A DNA stretch of 64,000 nucleotides from Corallococcus soli (GTDB lineage: Bacteria; Myxococcota; Myxococcia; Myxococcales; Myxococcaceae). Each line of letters opens with the position of its first letter. Positions within the stretch are counted from its first letter, which is position 1. The position numbers and the translations under genes are program-made. This document shows positions 30,199 to 40,632 of the stretch, piece by piece. The stretch lies in assembly GCF_014930455.1 (NCBI RefSeq), contig NZ_JAAIYO010000007.1, positions 124,001-188,000 of the forward strand, read 5' to 3'. The notes under the pieces are model-generated. The model did not search any database and was not told the origin of the DNA. It was given only the letters and a program-made list of their open reading frames with translations.

Positions 30199-30714
30199 AT
30201 GGGCCCGTACGCCGCCGTCCTTCCCTTCCCCACCCTCAATGACCTCTACGCCCATCACCGGCCGCGGGCCCTGGCCATCGCCCGGCGCATCGTGGGGGAC
30301 ACCGACGACGCGGAGGACGTGGTGCAGGACGTCTTCCTGCGCCTGTCGCGGCAGCCGCCGGGGCTGGACGGCCGGGCGACGTGGACGACGTGGCTGCACC
30401 GGGTGATGGTCAACAGCAGCATCAACTGGCTGCGCGCGCGCAGGCGCCGGGAGCGGCTGGCACACGCGCCCCAGGAGCAGGTGTCCCCGGAGGCGCACGC
30501 CATGGGCGCACAGATGCAGCGCCACTTCCACGAAGCGCTGGAGGAGGTGAACCCCCAGCAGCGGCAGGTGCTCTACCTGCGCGAGGTGCGCGGCCTGGGC
30601 GCCGCGGAGATCTCCCGGCTGCTGCGCATCCCGGAGGGCACGGTGAAGAGCGCCCTGCACCGGGGCCGCCAGCGCGCCCTCACCGTGATGGAGGAGCGCG
30701 GCCAGCGGCCGTGA
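30199..30714 (+). CDS. ECF-type RNA polymerase sigma factor
   Basis: The 171-residue protein has region 2 (LYAHHRPRALAIARRIVGDTDDAEDVVQDVFLRL) and region 4 (VNPQQRQVLYLREVRGLGAAEISRLLRIPEGTVKSALHRGRQRAL) with a short linker, the classic ECF layout. No anti-sigma factor gene is adjacent: the downstream neighbour is convergent and the upstream one is a divergent permease. The ATG at 30199 gives MGPYAAVLPFPTLNDLY and follows AGGAG by about ten bases. The translated region upstream is Pro/Arg-rich and unlikely to be coding. The shared upstream region may let it control its own gene and the permease. Confidence 0.93.
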   Translation: MGPYAAVLPFPTLNDLYAHHRPRALAIARRIVGDTDDAEDVVQDVFLRLSRQPPGLDGRATWTTWLHRVMVNSSINWLRARRRRERLAHAPQEQVSPEAHAMGAQMQRHFHEALEEVNPQQRQVLYLREVRGLGAAEISRLLRIPEGTVKSALHRGRQRALTVMEERGQRP

Positions 30715-30717
30715 GCG

Positions 30718-31374
30718 CTACTCGTCGCCCTTGCTGCCGACGAACTGATCCGCCTTCTCCTTGAAGAGGACGTTGAAGCTGGTGAGCGACCCGTACACGC
30801 GGGTGATGTAGCTCTGCATCTCCACCTTCTCCGCTTCGGAGAGCTTGGGGTGGGCGTTGAGCTTCTGCTCCAGCACGCGCAGGCGATCTCGCACCATCGT
30901 GACCTTGTGGAACAGGTTGTCGATGGGCAGGTCCTTCGCCTGCAGCTCCGGGTTGCCCGGGACCAGGCGCACCGTGCCGCCCTCCCACTTGGCGGCCAGC
31001 GGCGGCTCACTGAGGCCGGACGCCTCCCGGAAGATGTCCATCAGCTCTTCGCGCGTCATGTTCAGCCCTTCCAGGTCCACCACGTCGTTGGGGTCCGCGC
31101 GCCGCCGCACCACCACGGGCGCCACGCTGCGCGCCGTGCGGCCCCGCGTGCTGCCTTGAACGACAGGGAGCGGGGCCGCGGAGCCCTTGGGCGCGTACTT
31201 GTCACAGAGGGGAGCGGAGGGCGGGAACATGCCGCGCGAGTTCTGCAGGCGGCACGGCCCCACCCAGCCCCGGTGATCCACGGAGTGCGGACTCCACAGC
31301 TTGCAGTTGCCGCACACCCGCTCCTCGGGGCGGAAGGTGGGCAGCGCTGGCGACCCCTCTTCCGGGCCCGACAT
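30718..31374 (-). CDS. Four-cysteine protein of unknown function
   Basis: The 218-residue protein has an N-terminal cysteine cluster at residues 21, 24, 41 and 57 in the pattern C-x2-C-x16-C-x15-C (CGNCKLWSP, GPCRLQNSRG, PLCDKYAP), suitable for a zinc or iron-sulfur site. A flexible Lys/Arg-rich linker leads to a helical C-terminal half (about 110-218) with coiled-coil character. The CxxCxxW...CxL...CD pattern resembles small HiPIP-like or zinc-binding modules, but I cannot name the family with confidence. Its ATG lies one base from the end of the S46 peptidase gene, so the two form an operon. It converges on the ECF sigma gene with only three bases between. Confidence 0.75.
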   Translation of the reverse strand: MSGPEEGSPALPTFRPEERVCGNCKLWSPHSVDHRGWVGPCRLQNSRGMFPPSAPLCDKYAPKGSAAPLPVVQGSTRGRTARSVAPVVVRRRADPNDVVDLEGLNMTREELMDIFREASGLSEPPLAAKWEGGTVRLVPGNPELQAKDLPIDNLFHKVTMVRDRLRVLEQKLNAHPKLSEAEKVEMQSYITRVYGSLTSFNVLFKEKADQFVGSKGDE

Positions 31375-31375
31375 G

Positions 31376-33553
31376 TCAGCGCGCCTCCTTCACCACCGGC
31401 GAGCCCTTGCGGACGTTGAGTTCGCGCAGGAGCGCGTCCGCGTCCTCGACCTGGTCGAGGTTCCACAGCAGGTAGCGCACGTCCACGTTGACGTTCCGGG
31501 CCACGTCCGGATTGTAGCCGAAGTCGTTCGCGACGTTCTCCCACACGCGGTCGAAGTTCACGCCCACCAGCTCGCCCTTGCCGTTCACCGTGGGGCTGCC
31601 GGAGTTGCCGCCCGTGGTGTCCGCGTCCGACAGGAAGTCCACCGGCACGTCCTTGAGCCGGGGGTCCACCCACGGGCCGAACTTCTTCGCCTCCGCGGTG
31701 GCGCGCAGCTTGGGGGGCGCGTTGAAGGGCTCCTCGCCGGTGTGCTTCTGGAGCATGCCCGTCAGCGTCGTCTGCGGCAGGTACACCGCGCCGTCGCGCG
31801 GCGTGTAGCCCTGCACCTTGCCGAACGACACGCGCAGCGTGCTGTTGGCGTCCGGCGCGATGGGCTTGCCCGCCTGCGCCATCACCGCCGCGCGCCACGC
31901 CGGCCGCAGCCGCGACGCCGCGCCCTGGCGCCGGTCGCGGACCTCATCCAGCGCCGCCTGGTCCTTCGCCAGGTCCATGCCGAACGCGAGCAGCGGGTCC
32001 TTGCGCGCGGTGAGCTGCGCCGGCGTTTCGCCCGCCATCTTCATGCGCTCCGCCTGCGTCAGGACCTTCGTGTTCGCGTAGAGCGCGTCGATCTTCGCGG
32101 TGACGTCCTTCTCCACGTAGGACTTGCCGAAGTGGGTGTCCACGGCCTGGATGCGCTCATCGGGCCGCAGCGCCTGCGCGCGCTTGACGAACGCGTGCAG
32201 CAGCGCCTTGTCCGCGGCGGGGAAGAGGTTCTTCTGGGCGCGCTCCAGGCTGTCCTTGATGCGCGGCAGCTCGCGGTCCATGTACTCCGGGCGGCGCTCC
32301 AGGTCCGGCTTCGCGCGCTCCATGGACAGCCGGGCCACCCTCGTCGCGAGCGCGGGCCCCTGCGCCAGACGCCCGGACACGCCGAGCAGGAAGTCGCGCT
32401 CGAAGGTCTTCGCGGACGCCTGCTGTTCGGTGAGCAGCGCGTCGCGGGCCTTGAGCGCGTCGCTCCACTTCGCGCCGCCCTTCTGGGCCCAGCCGACGAC
32501 GGCGTCCTCGGCGGCGCGCTGCTTCTCCACCAGCTGGCCGCGCCGCATGCCGGCAAGCTGGCCGCCCGCGTTCTTGTAGACGTTGTGCAGGCTCTTGAGC
32601 TGCGAGGCCACGGCGATCTTCCCGGCGGGGTCCTTCTCACCGGCGGCCTCCAGCAGGGAGATGGCCTCGCCCAGCACGTCGCGGATGCGCGGGTAGTAGC
32701 GCGCCTGACGCTCGGCCATCTCGTCCGCGAGCAGCGTGCGGTAGGTCATGCCCGGGTAGCCCAGCACCATCACGAAGTCGCCCGGCTTCACGCCCTGGGT
32801 GGACAGCGGGAAGAAGAACTCCGCCTTGTAGGGGACGTTCTTCTCGCTGTACGCGGCGGAGCTGCCGTCCGGCGCGGTGTACGCGCGGATGATGGCGAAG
32901 TCGCCGGTGTGGCGCGGCCAGGACCAGTTGTCCTCTTCCCCGCCGTACTCGCCCACCGCGCGGGGCGGCGCGTAGACGAGCCGCACGTCCTGCAGCTCCA
33001 CGGCGTCCACCAGCGTGTAGTTGACGCCGCCGTCGAAGGTCGCGACCTGGCAGCGGGTGGCGGGGCGCTTCTCGCACTCGGCGACCAGCTCCTTCTGCTT
33101 GCGGTCCACGGCCTTGTAGCGCGCCAGGTCATCCGCGCCCGGGGGCACCGCGGCGTTGATCTTCGCCGTCACATCCGTGAAGGCGCGCGGCACCTGCACG
33201 CGCGAGCCCTTGCCCGGAAGCTCCTCCGCGCCGGCCTTCGCGAGGAAGCCGCCGGTGATGAGGTCCCGCTGCGGCGAGCTGTGCTCCTGGATGATGCCGA
33301 AGGCGCAGTGGTGGTTGGTGATGATGAGGCCGGTGGCGGAGATGAACGACCCGGAGCAGCCGCCGGTGTTCACCGTGCCCGCCAGCAGGCCGGTGCCCCG
33401 CTTGGGGTCCCACAGCTTGTTGGGGGGCAGCTTCAGGCCCTGGGCCTTGAGCCAGGCGGGGCTCAGTTCCAGCACCTGTTGGGGGGTCCACTTGCCTTCC
33501 CCGGCGAAGGCCGGGGCCGCCACGAGACACAGCAGGAGGAGCGTCTTCTTCAT
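31376..33553 (-). CDS. S46-family dipeptidyl-peptidase (DPP7/DPP11 type)
   Basis: The 725-residue secreted protease has a signal peptide (MKKTLLLLCLVAAPAFA). The trypsin-like half has the GCSGSFIS stretch and the catalytic His in TNHHCA (about residue 81-82). A large helical insert is characteristic of S46, and the catalytic Ser lies in TGGNSGSPT with the following GVNFDRVWE. S46 enzymes remove dipeptides from the N-termini of peptides in the periplasm. The residue 18 positions after the catalytic Ser is Arg, which corresponds to Arg673 that gives DPP11 its Asp/Glu preference, so an acidic-residue specificity is inferred. It is the first gene in a pair with the four-cysteine protein and is divergent from the M50 gene. 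Confidence 0.93.
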   Translation of the reverse strand: MKKTLLLLCLVAAPAFAGEGKWTPQQVLELSPAWLKAQGLKLPPNKLWDPKRGTGLLAGTVNTGGCSGSFISATGLIITNHHCAFGIIQEHSSPQRDLITGGFLAKAGAEELPGKGSRVQVPRAFTDVTAKINAAVPPGADDLARYKAVDRKQKELVAECEKRPATRCQVATFDGGVNYTLVDAVELQDVRLVYAPPRAVGEYGGEEDNWSWPRHTGDFAIIRAYTAPDGSSAAYSEKNVPYKAEFFFPLSTQGVKPGDFVMVLGYPGMTYRTLLADEMAERQARYYPRIRDVLGEAISLLEAAGEKDPAGKIAVASQLKSLHNVYKNAGGQLAGMRRGQLVEKQRAAEDAVVGWAQKGGAKWSDALKARDALLTEQQASAKTFERDFLLGVSGRLAQGPALATRVARLSMERAKPDLERRPEYMDRELPRIKDSLERAQKNLFPAADKALLHAFVKRAQALRPDERIQAVDTHFGKSYVEKDVTAKIDALYANTKVLTQAERMKMAGETPAQLTARKDPLLAFGMDLAKDQAALDEVRDRRQGAASRLRPAWRAAVMAQAGKPIAPDANSTLRVSFGKVQGYTPRDGAVYLPQTTLTGMLQKHTGEEPFNAPPKLRATAEAKKFGPWVDPRLKDVPVDFLSDADTTGGNSGSPTVNGKGELVGVNFDRVWENVANDFGYNPDVARNVNVDVRYLLWNLDQVEDADALLRELNVRKGSPVVKEAR

Positions 33554-33593
33554 GGTGTCCCCTCCCTACCCCGTCCGGTGCCCGGGCGCGACC

Positions 33594-33655
33594 GTTCCGG
33601 TGTCAGCGGAAGGCGTTTTCGCGGAAGATGGAACGCCCTTGGATGTTCCGGTGTC
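33594..33655. repeat. Direct repeat GTTCCGGTGTC in a divergent promoter region
   Basis: The 11-mer GTTCCGGTGTC occurs at 33594-33604 and again at 33645-33655, 51 bp apart (close to five helical turns), in the 130-nt gap between the S46 peptidase and M50 genes. An inverted pair GGCGTT/AACGCC lies between them. They may be binding sites for a shared regulator. Confidence 0.4.
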
Positions 33656-33683
33656 CAGGCAGGCAGGGGCGAGGGAGTCAGCG

Positions 33684-34427
33684 ATGCGGACAGCGAGCGG
33701 AGCAACCCTGGACGTCGGACGGCTGGCGCTGCTCCTGCTGATGCTGGGGGCGTCCTGGTACTTCTGGGACTCGCCGGTGCTCTATCCGGTGAAGCTGCTG
33801 GTGGTGATGATGCATGAGAGCGGGCATGCCATCGGCACGCTGGTCATGGGGGGCTCGGTGGACCGGGTGCACCTGGCGATGAACGAGGGGGGCGAGTGCA
33901 TGTCGCGCATCCCGCCGGGCTTCCTCAACATGGTGGTGCTGTACTCGTCCGGCTACCTGGGCAGCGCGGTGGCGGGCGCGGGGTTGATGGTGGCCACGTT
34001 CCGCTTCCAGCTGGGCCGCGCGGTGATGGGGGCGGCGGCGGTGTGGCTGGCGGTGATGGGCGTCTTCTATGCGGGGGATGCCTTCACGCTGGCGTTCTGC
34101 CTGGGCATGGCGGTGGCGTTGGGCCTGGGGACGCGCTTCCTGCCGTCGGTGATGGTGGACGGGCTCAACCTGTTCCTGGCGGCCTTCACGTCGCTCTACG
34201 CGCTCTTCGACCTGCGCTCGGACCTGTGGGACAGCACCCGGCGGAACATGACGGACGCGGCGCTGCTGGCCAACGTCACCTGGGTGCCGTCCATCGTCTG
34301 GGCGGCGCTGTGGTCGCTCCTGTCGGTGCTCCTGCTCGTCGCGGCGGCGTACTGGTCGCTGCACGCGAAGCCCCAGGGCGGCGGCGGCGTGCGCATGCCG
34401 CCCGTGGCCCGCGCGCGGCGGGTGTGA
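33684..34427 (+). CDS. M50B-like membrane zinc protease
   Basis: The 247-residue multi-pass protein has about six hydrophobic helices. Helix 2 contains the zinc motif HESGHA in VVMMHESGHAIGTLVMGG, and a later segment VMVDGLNLFLAAFTSL supplies a likely Asp ligand. It matches the M50B branch of site-2-protease-like membrane metallopeptidases, small versions without PDZ domains. The substrate is unknown; relatives act in regulated intramembrane proteolysis. The start at 33684 is preceded by GAGGGAG. A much longer in-frame upstream translation exists but is antisense to the S46 gene and is rejected. Confidence 0.87.
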   Translation: MRTASGATLDVGRLALLLLMLGASWYFWDSPVLYPVKLLVVMMHESGHAIGTLVMGGSVDRVHLAMNEGGECMSRIPPGFLNMVVLYSSGYLGSAVAGAGLMVATFRFQLGRAVMGAAAVWLAVMGVFYAGDAFTLAFCLGMAVALGLGTRFLPSVMVDGLNLFLAAFTSLYALFDLRSDLWDSTRRNMTDAALLANVTWVPSIVWAALWSLLSVLLLVAAAYWSLHAKPQGGGGVRMPPVARARRV

Positions 34428-34440
34428 CGGGGACGCGGGC

Positions 34441-35100
34441 CTACCTGCGCGGCCGCATCCGGAACGCCACGAACGACGCCATGTCCGGAAAGGCGAAGTA
34501 CGGGTTCTTCTGGCGCACGGCGTCCATGCCGGCCACCGGCACGTCGCCATAGTCGTGCCCCGGGAACAGGCGCGCCGTGTCCGGCACCTTCAGCAGCACC
34601 TGCGACAGCGAGCGGTACATCGCCTCCGGGTTGCTGCCCGGCAGGTCGCACCGGCCGCACCCGTTGATGAACACCGTGTCCCCGGACACCAGCGCGTCAT
34701 CCGCCAGCAGGCAGTGAGACCCCGGCGTGTGCCCCGGCGTGTGCAGCGCCTGGAACGTGCGCGAGCCCACCGGCACCGGATCCCCGGCCTTGAGCGGACG
34801 CAGCGCGTCCCCGCCCCACTTGCGCAGCTCGCGGGAGAAGGCGACCTCCTCCTCGTGCGCGTACACCGGCACGTCGTGGCGCGACAGCAGCTCCTCCAGG
34901 CCGTTGATGTGATCGCCGTGGCAGTGGGACACGAACGCGCCCACCACCCGCTTGCCGTCCTGGGCCACCGCCGATTCGATCTCCATCACGTCCCAGGCGG
35001 GATCCACCACCACCACCTCCGGCCCGTCCGCGGGCCCCACGAGGTAGACGAAGTTGTCCATCGGTCCCAGCTTCAGCTGTCGTACGTACGGTGTGGGCAT
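34441..35100 (-). CDS. MBL-fold hydrolase (glyoxalase II / persulfide dioxygenase type)
   Basis: The 219-residue metallo-beta-lactamase-fold protein has the metal motif HCHGDH, then HTPGHTPGS, GDTVF and FPGHDYG, and the GRxD-like element CGRCDLPGSNPEAMY that follows the GDTVF motif in ETHE1-type enzymes. This favours a hydroxyacylglutathione hydrolase or sulfur (persulfide) dioxygenase over a lactamase; the two cannot be separated without structure comparison. GGAGGA lies five to six bases before the ATG at 35100, supporting this start over the longer frame. Cytoplasmic, no signal peptide. Convergent with the M50 gene and divergent from the secreted protein. Confidence 0.88.
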   Translation of the reverse strand: MPTPYVRQLKLGPMDNFVYLVGPADGPEVVVVDPAWDVMEIESAVAQDGKRVVGAFVSHCHGDHINGLEELLSRHDVPVYAHEEEVAFSRELRKWGGDALRPLKAGDPVPVGSRTFQALHTPGHTPGSHCLLADDALVSGDTVFINGCGRCDLPGSNPEAMYRSLSQVLLKVPDTARLFPGHDYGDVPVAGMDAVRQKNPYFAFPDMASFVAFRMRPRR

Positions 35101-35212
35101 GGCTGTCCTCCGGGCGACCACTCTATGACCAAGGCTTGCCGCCCTGGGTCTGTTCCCGTTGAATGCCCCTTTTGACGCGGCGCCGCCCGTCCCACCCGGA
35201 GGTCTCCTCACC

Positions 35213-35926
35213 GTGAAGCGCCTGCCCACCCTGCTCGCCTGCTCGCTGCTCGCCAGCGCGAACGTCTCCGCCGCGGGCCGGGGGAACTCGACCTTCCGCT
35301 ACAAGCCCTCCCCGGATGACGAACGCCCCGTCGTCGTGGACGCCACCATCGGCCCCCAGGGCAGTGACTTCGGGATGCGGCTGCGGTTCGACAAGCTGCC
35401 CTTCGGCGAGGAGTGCAAGCAGCGCTGCGCCAACGTCACCCTCTTCCTGGACACCGACGCCAGCACCCAGTCCGGCCTCCAGCTGACCACCAAGGGGCCG
35501 GAGACCGGCGCCGACCTGGCCGTCGTCATCCAGGGCGTGCGCGAGTACAAGCGCCAGGACGCCCCGCCGGAGATGATGCTCCGCGTGAAGGTGCGCCAAC
35601 TGGGCACCGACGCCAGCAGCACGGACGGGGGCGAGCTGCTCGCGGACCTCAACAACATCCAGGACCCCGAGCGCATCCAGTTGGACGGCAACACCGTCTA
35701 CCTGCTCGTGGACGCCACCAGCGCCCTGCTGCCCTCCGCCCGGAAGGTCCGCGTCATCTACCACCCGCCCGGTGGCAAGGCCGTCCAGGCGACCATCGCC
35801 GGCATGCTCGGAGGCAGCTCCGGCAGGGGCGTGCAGATCTTCAAGCACGGCAGCGGCAACTGGGGCAAGGCCCCGAACGCCGACCCCAAGAAGTCCCGCA
35901 CGCCCCCCGCTGGCGACAACGGCTAG
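35213..35926 (+). CDS. Secreted protein of unknown function
   Basis: The 237-residue protein has a signal peptide (KRLPTLLACSLLASANVSAAG) and a mature part rich in beta strands with two close cysteines (EECKQRCANVTLFLDTDAS). The LFLDTDASTQSGLQL pattern resembles carbohydrate- or metal-binding beta-sandwich folds, but I cannot name a family. The start is the GTG at 35213, nine bases after a clear GGAGG; upstream in-frame codons are not supported. It stands alone, divergent from the MBL gene. Confidence 0.7.
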   Translation: MKRLPTLLACSLLASANVSAAGRGNSTFRYKPSPDDERPVVVDATIGPQGSDFGMRLRFDKLPFGEECKQRCANVTLFLDTDASTQSGLQLTTKGPETGADLAVVIQGVREYKRQDAPPEMMLRVKVRQLGTDASSTDGGELLADLNNIQDPERIQLDGNTVYLLVDATSALLPSARKVRVIYHPPGGKAVQATIAGMLGGSSGRGVQIFKHGSGNWGKAPNADPKKSRTPPAGDNG

Positions 35927-36206
35927 ACCCCCTCCCGGAAGCAGCCCGCCAGCCGGCTGGCGGTGAAGCACCCTTCGGAATTCCGGGGGGTTGGCGGCGC
36001 GTTTCAAGCAGGAGGAGGACTGCACGGACGTGCAGGATTCTGGCCTTGGAGCCGACGCAACCTCCCGAATTCGTTCTCAATGTCAGAGGGCCATGGTAGT
36101 CCCGCCGACCTGACGTTTTGGGTCCGACCCGACCGGTCGTGGCGCGCTGGAAGGCCGCGCGCCGCGTCATGGGCGGGGCCGGGTCCGTAAAAACCATCTG
36201 GATTTC
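35927..36206. promoter_or_regulatory. Promoter and leader region of parC with two palindromes
   Basis: This 280-nt gap has no convincing gene. It holds a perfect 18-bp palindrome (CCGCCAGCCGGCTGGCGG, 35946-35963), which could terminate the upstream gene, and TGCACG-GA-CGTGCA at 36021-36034, a possible operator. A relatively AT-rich stretch just before the parC ATG (gtaaaaaccatctgga) is a likely ribosome-binding and leader segment. A -35/-10 pair cannot be assigned with confidence. Confidence 0.4.
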
Positions 36207-38594
<2,388 letters not shown>

Positions 38595-38604
38595 CGGGAA
38601 GGCC

Positions 38605-40536
38605 ATGGCGACCAAGAAGGAAAGCTACACAGGCGCGGACATCCAGGTGCTGGAAGGCCTGGAGCCGGTGCGCAAGCGCCCGGCCATGTACATCGGTGGC
38701 ACCGACACCACGGGCTACCACCACCTCTTGTGGGAGATCCTCGACAACTCGGTGGACGAGGTCATCAACGGCTACGCCACCACCGTCGAAGTCACGCTCC
38801 ACAAGGGCGCCAAATCCATCACCGTCGTGGACAACGGGCGCGGCATCCCGGTGGACATGATGCCCAAGCACAAGAAGCCCGCCGTGGAGGTCATCCTCAC
38901 GACGCTGCACGCGGGCGGCAAGTTCGAGCAGGGCAACTACATCCACTCGGGCGGTCTGCACGGCGTGGGCAGCTCGGTGGTGAACGCGCTCGCCAGCAAG
39001 CTGCTGGTGGAGATCAAGCGCGACGGCAAGCGCCACGTGCAGTCGTACGCGCGCGGCAAGGCGACCAGCCCCCTGAAGGTGGAGGGCCCCGCGCGCGGCA
39101 CCGGCACGTCGCTCACCTTCGAACCGGACGCGGAGATCTTCGGGGAGAAGCAGAAGTTCGACGCGGAGCTGGTGCGCGAGCGGCTGGAGGCGAAGAGCTA
39201 CCTGCACAAGGGCATGACCGTCATCTGGAAGGATGAGACGGCCACCCCGCACACCACGGTGACGTACAAGCACGACGGCGGCATCGCCGAGTACCTCACC
39301 AAGGTCGTCTCCGAGCGCCAGAAGCCCATCGTCCCCACGGGCAGCACGCCGTTCTACTACGCGCGTGACAACGAGGTCCGGCTGGAGGTGGCGCTCGCGT
39401 GGACGGAGGCCACGGACGAGCACGTGCGCTCGTACGTCAACGGCATCCCCACGGCCATGGGCGGCACGCACGAGGCGGGGTTGAGGGCCGCCATCGTCAA
39501 GGCGATGCGCAACTACATCGACACGCACGACCTGACGCCCAAGGGCGTGACGCTCACCGCGGAGGACATCCGCGAGGGCATCACCGCCATCCTGTCCGTC
39601 TACGTGGTGGAGCCCCAGTTCCAGGGGCAGACGAAGGGCCGCCTCAACAACCCGGAGACCTCGGGCCAGGTGGACGGCGCCATCCGGCCGGCCCTGGAGA
39701 AGTGGCTCAACGACAACAAGTCCATCGCGGAGGCGCTGCTGGCGCGCATCATCCTGGCCGCCCGCGCGCGCGAGGCGTCCCGCGCGGCCTCCGCCGCCAT
39801 CAACCGCAAGACGGCGGTGAGCCACCGGCTCAACCTGCCCGGGAAGCTGGCGGACTGCTCGTCCACGGATCCCCAGTCCAGCGAGCTGTTCATCGTGGAG
39901 GGTGACTCCGCAGGCGGCTCCGCCAAGCAGGGCCGCGACCGGCGCACCCAGGCCATCCTCCCGTTGCGCGGCAAGGTGCTCAACGCGGAGCAGGCGTCCA
40001 CCGACAAGGTGGCCACCAACAAGGAGCTCCAGGACATCGTCAGCGCGCTGGGGTGCGGCATCGGCTCCGACTTCGACATCACGAAGCTGCGATACGGCCG
40101 CGTCTTCCTGCTGATGGACGCCGACAGCGACGGCCACCACATCGCCACGCTGCTGCTCACGTTCTTCTACCGCCACCTGCGGCCTCTCATCGAGGCGGGC
40201 GCGGTGCACATCGCCCAGCCCCCGCTGTACCGGGTGGACATTGGCAAGGAGACGTACTGGGCCCTGGACGAACCGGACCGCGACCGCATCATCCGCGAGA
40301 AGGTCCGGGGCAACGCCAAGCCCAACATCATGCGCTTCAAGGGTCTGGGCGAGATGACCGCCGATGAGCTGAAGGAGACCACGCTCGATGCGAAGAACCG
40401 CATCAGCCTGCGCGTCACCATCGACAACGCCCTGGAGACCGACCGCATCATCAACGACCTGATGGGCAAGGACGTCTCCGCGCGTTACAAGTTCATCACC
40501 GAGATGGCCGGCGAAGTGCAGGAACTCGACGTCTGA
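38605..40536 (+). CDS. parE: DNA topoisomerase IV subunit B (ParE/GyrB family)
   Basis: The 643-residue protein has the GHKL ATPase domain ([67 protein letters not shown]), the transducer, and the TOPRIM domain ([41 protein letters not shown]). The C-terminus is the usual [18 protein letters not shown] tail. ParE is about 630 residues in E. coli, against about 800 for GyrB, which supports ParE. It provides ATP-driven strand passage with ParC. It lies ten bases after parC and ends just before a stem-loop. Confidence 0.88.
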   Translation: MATKKESYTGADIQVLEGLEPVRKRPAMYIGGTDTTGYHHLLWEILDNSVDEVINGYATTVEVTLHKGAKSITVVDNGRGIPVDMMPKHKKPAVEVILTTLHAGGKFEQGNYIHSGGLHGVGSSVVNALASKLLVEIKRDGKRHVQSYARGKATSPLKVEGPARGTGTSLTFEPDAEIFGEKQKFDAELVRERLEAKSYLHKGMTVIWKDETATPHTTVTYKHDGGIAEYLTKVVSERQKPIVPTGSTPFYYARDNEVRLEVALAWTEATDEHVRSYVNGIPTAMGGTHEAGLRAAIVKAMRNYIDTHDLTPKGVTLTAEDIREGITAILSVYVVEPQFQGQTKGRLNNPETSGQVDGAIRPALEKWLNDNKSIAEALLARIILAARAREASRAASAAINRKTAVSHRLNLPGKLADCSSTDPQSSELFIVEGDSAGGSAKQGRDRRTQAILPLRGKVLNAEQASTDKVATNKELQDIVSALGCGIGSDFDITKLRYGRVFLLMDADSDGHHIATLLLTFFYRHLRPLIEAGAVHIAQPPLYRVDIGKETYWALDEPDRDRIIREKVRGNAKPNIMRFKGLGEMTADELKETTLDAKNRISLRVTIDNALETDRIINDLMGKDVSARYKFITEMAGEVQELDV

Positions 40537-40558
40537 AAAAACGGGAGTCCAGGCACAC

Positions 40559-40584
40559 CCCGGGACGGCCCTGCCCGTCCCGGG
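40559..40584 (+). terminator. Stem-loop after parE
   Basis: CCCGGGACGG / CCGTCCCGGG, a perfect 10-bp stem with the 6-nt loop CCCTGC, starts 22 nt after the parE stop. It likely terminates the parC-parE transcript. A run of six A residues overlaps the stop codon upstream, but no T-run follows the stem. Confidence 0.6.
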
Positions 40585-40591
40585 CGGGGCA

Positions 40592-40622
40592 TTGGTCTTC
40601 CGCCCCGCCGGTCGGCTAGCAT
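40592..40622 (+). promoter_or_regulatory. Candidate promoter for the first PEGA gene
   Basis: TTGGTC (40592-40597) and TAGCAT (40617-40622) are separated by 19 nt, just after the parE hairpin. Predicted transcription would start about four bases before the GTG at 40633. A GGTGGA sequence between also resembles a ribosome site, so the leader could be slightly longer. Confidence 0.35.
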
Positions 40623-40632
40623 TGGTGGAATC

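Noticed and set aside
30199-31374. The four-cysteine protein as the ECF sigma factor's anti-sigma
   Set aside because: It is convergent, co-transcribed with the S46 peptidase, lacks the HxxxCxxC zinc anti-sigma pattern and has no membrane helix.
33156-33683. Possible long N-terminal extension of the M50 protease
   Set aside because: The extra region is antisense to the S46 peptidase gene and to its promoter; the ATG at 33684 has its own ribosome site.
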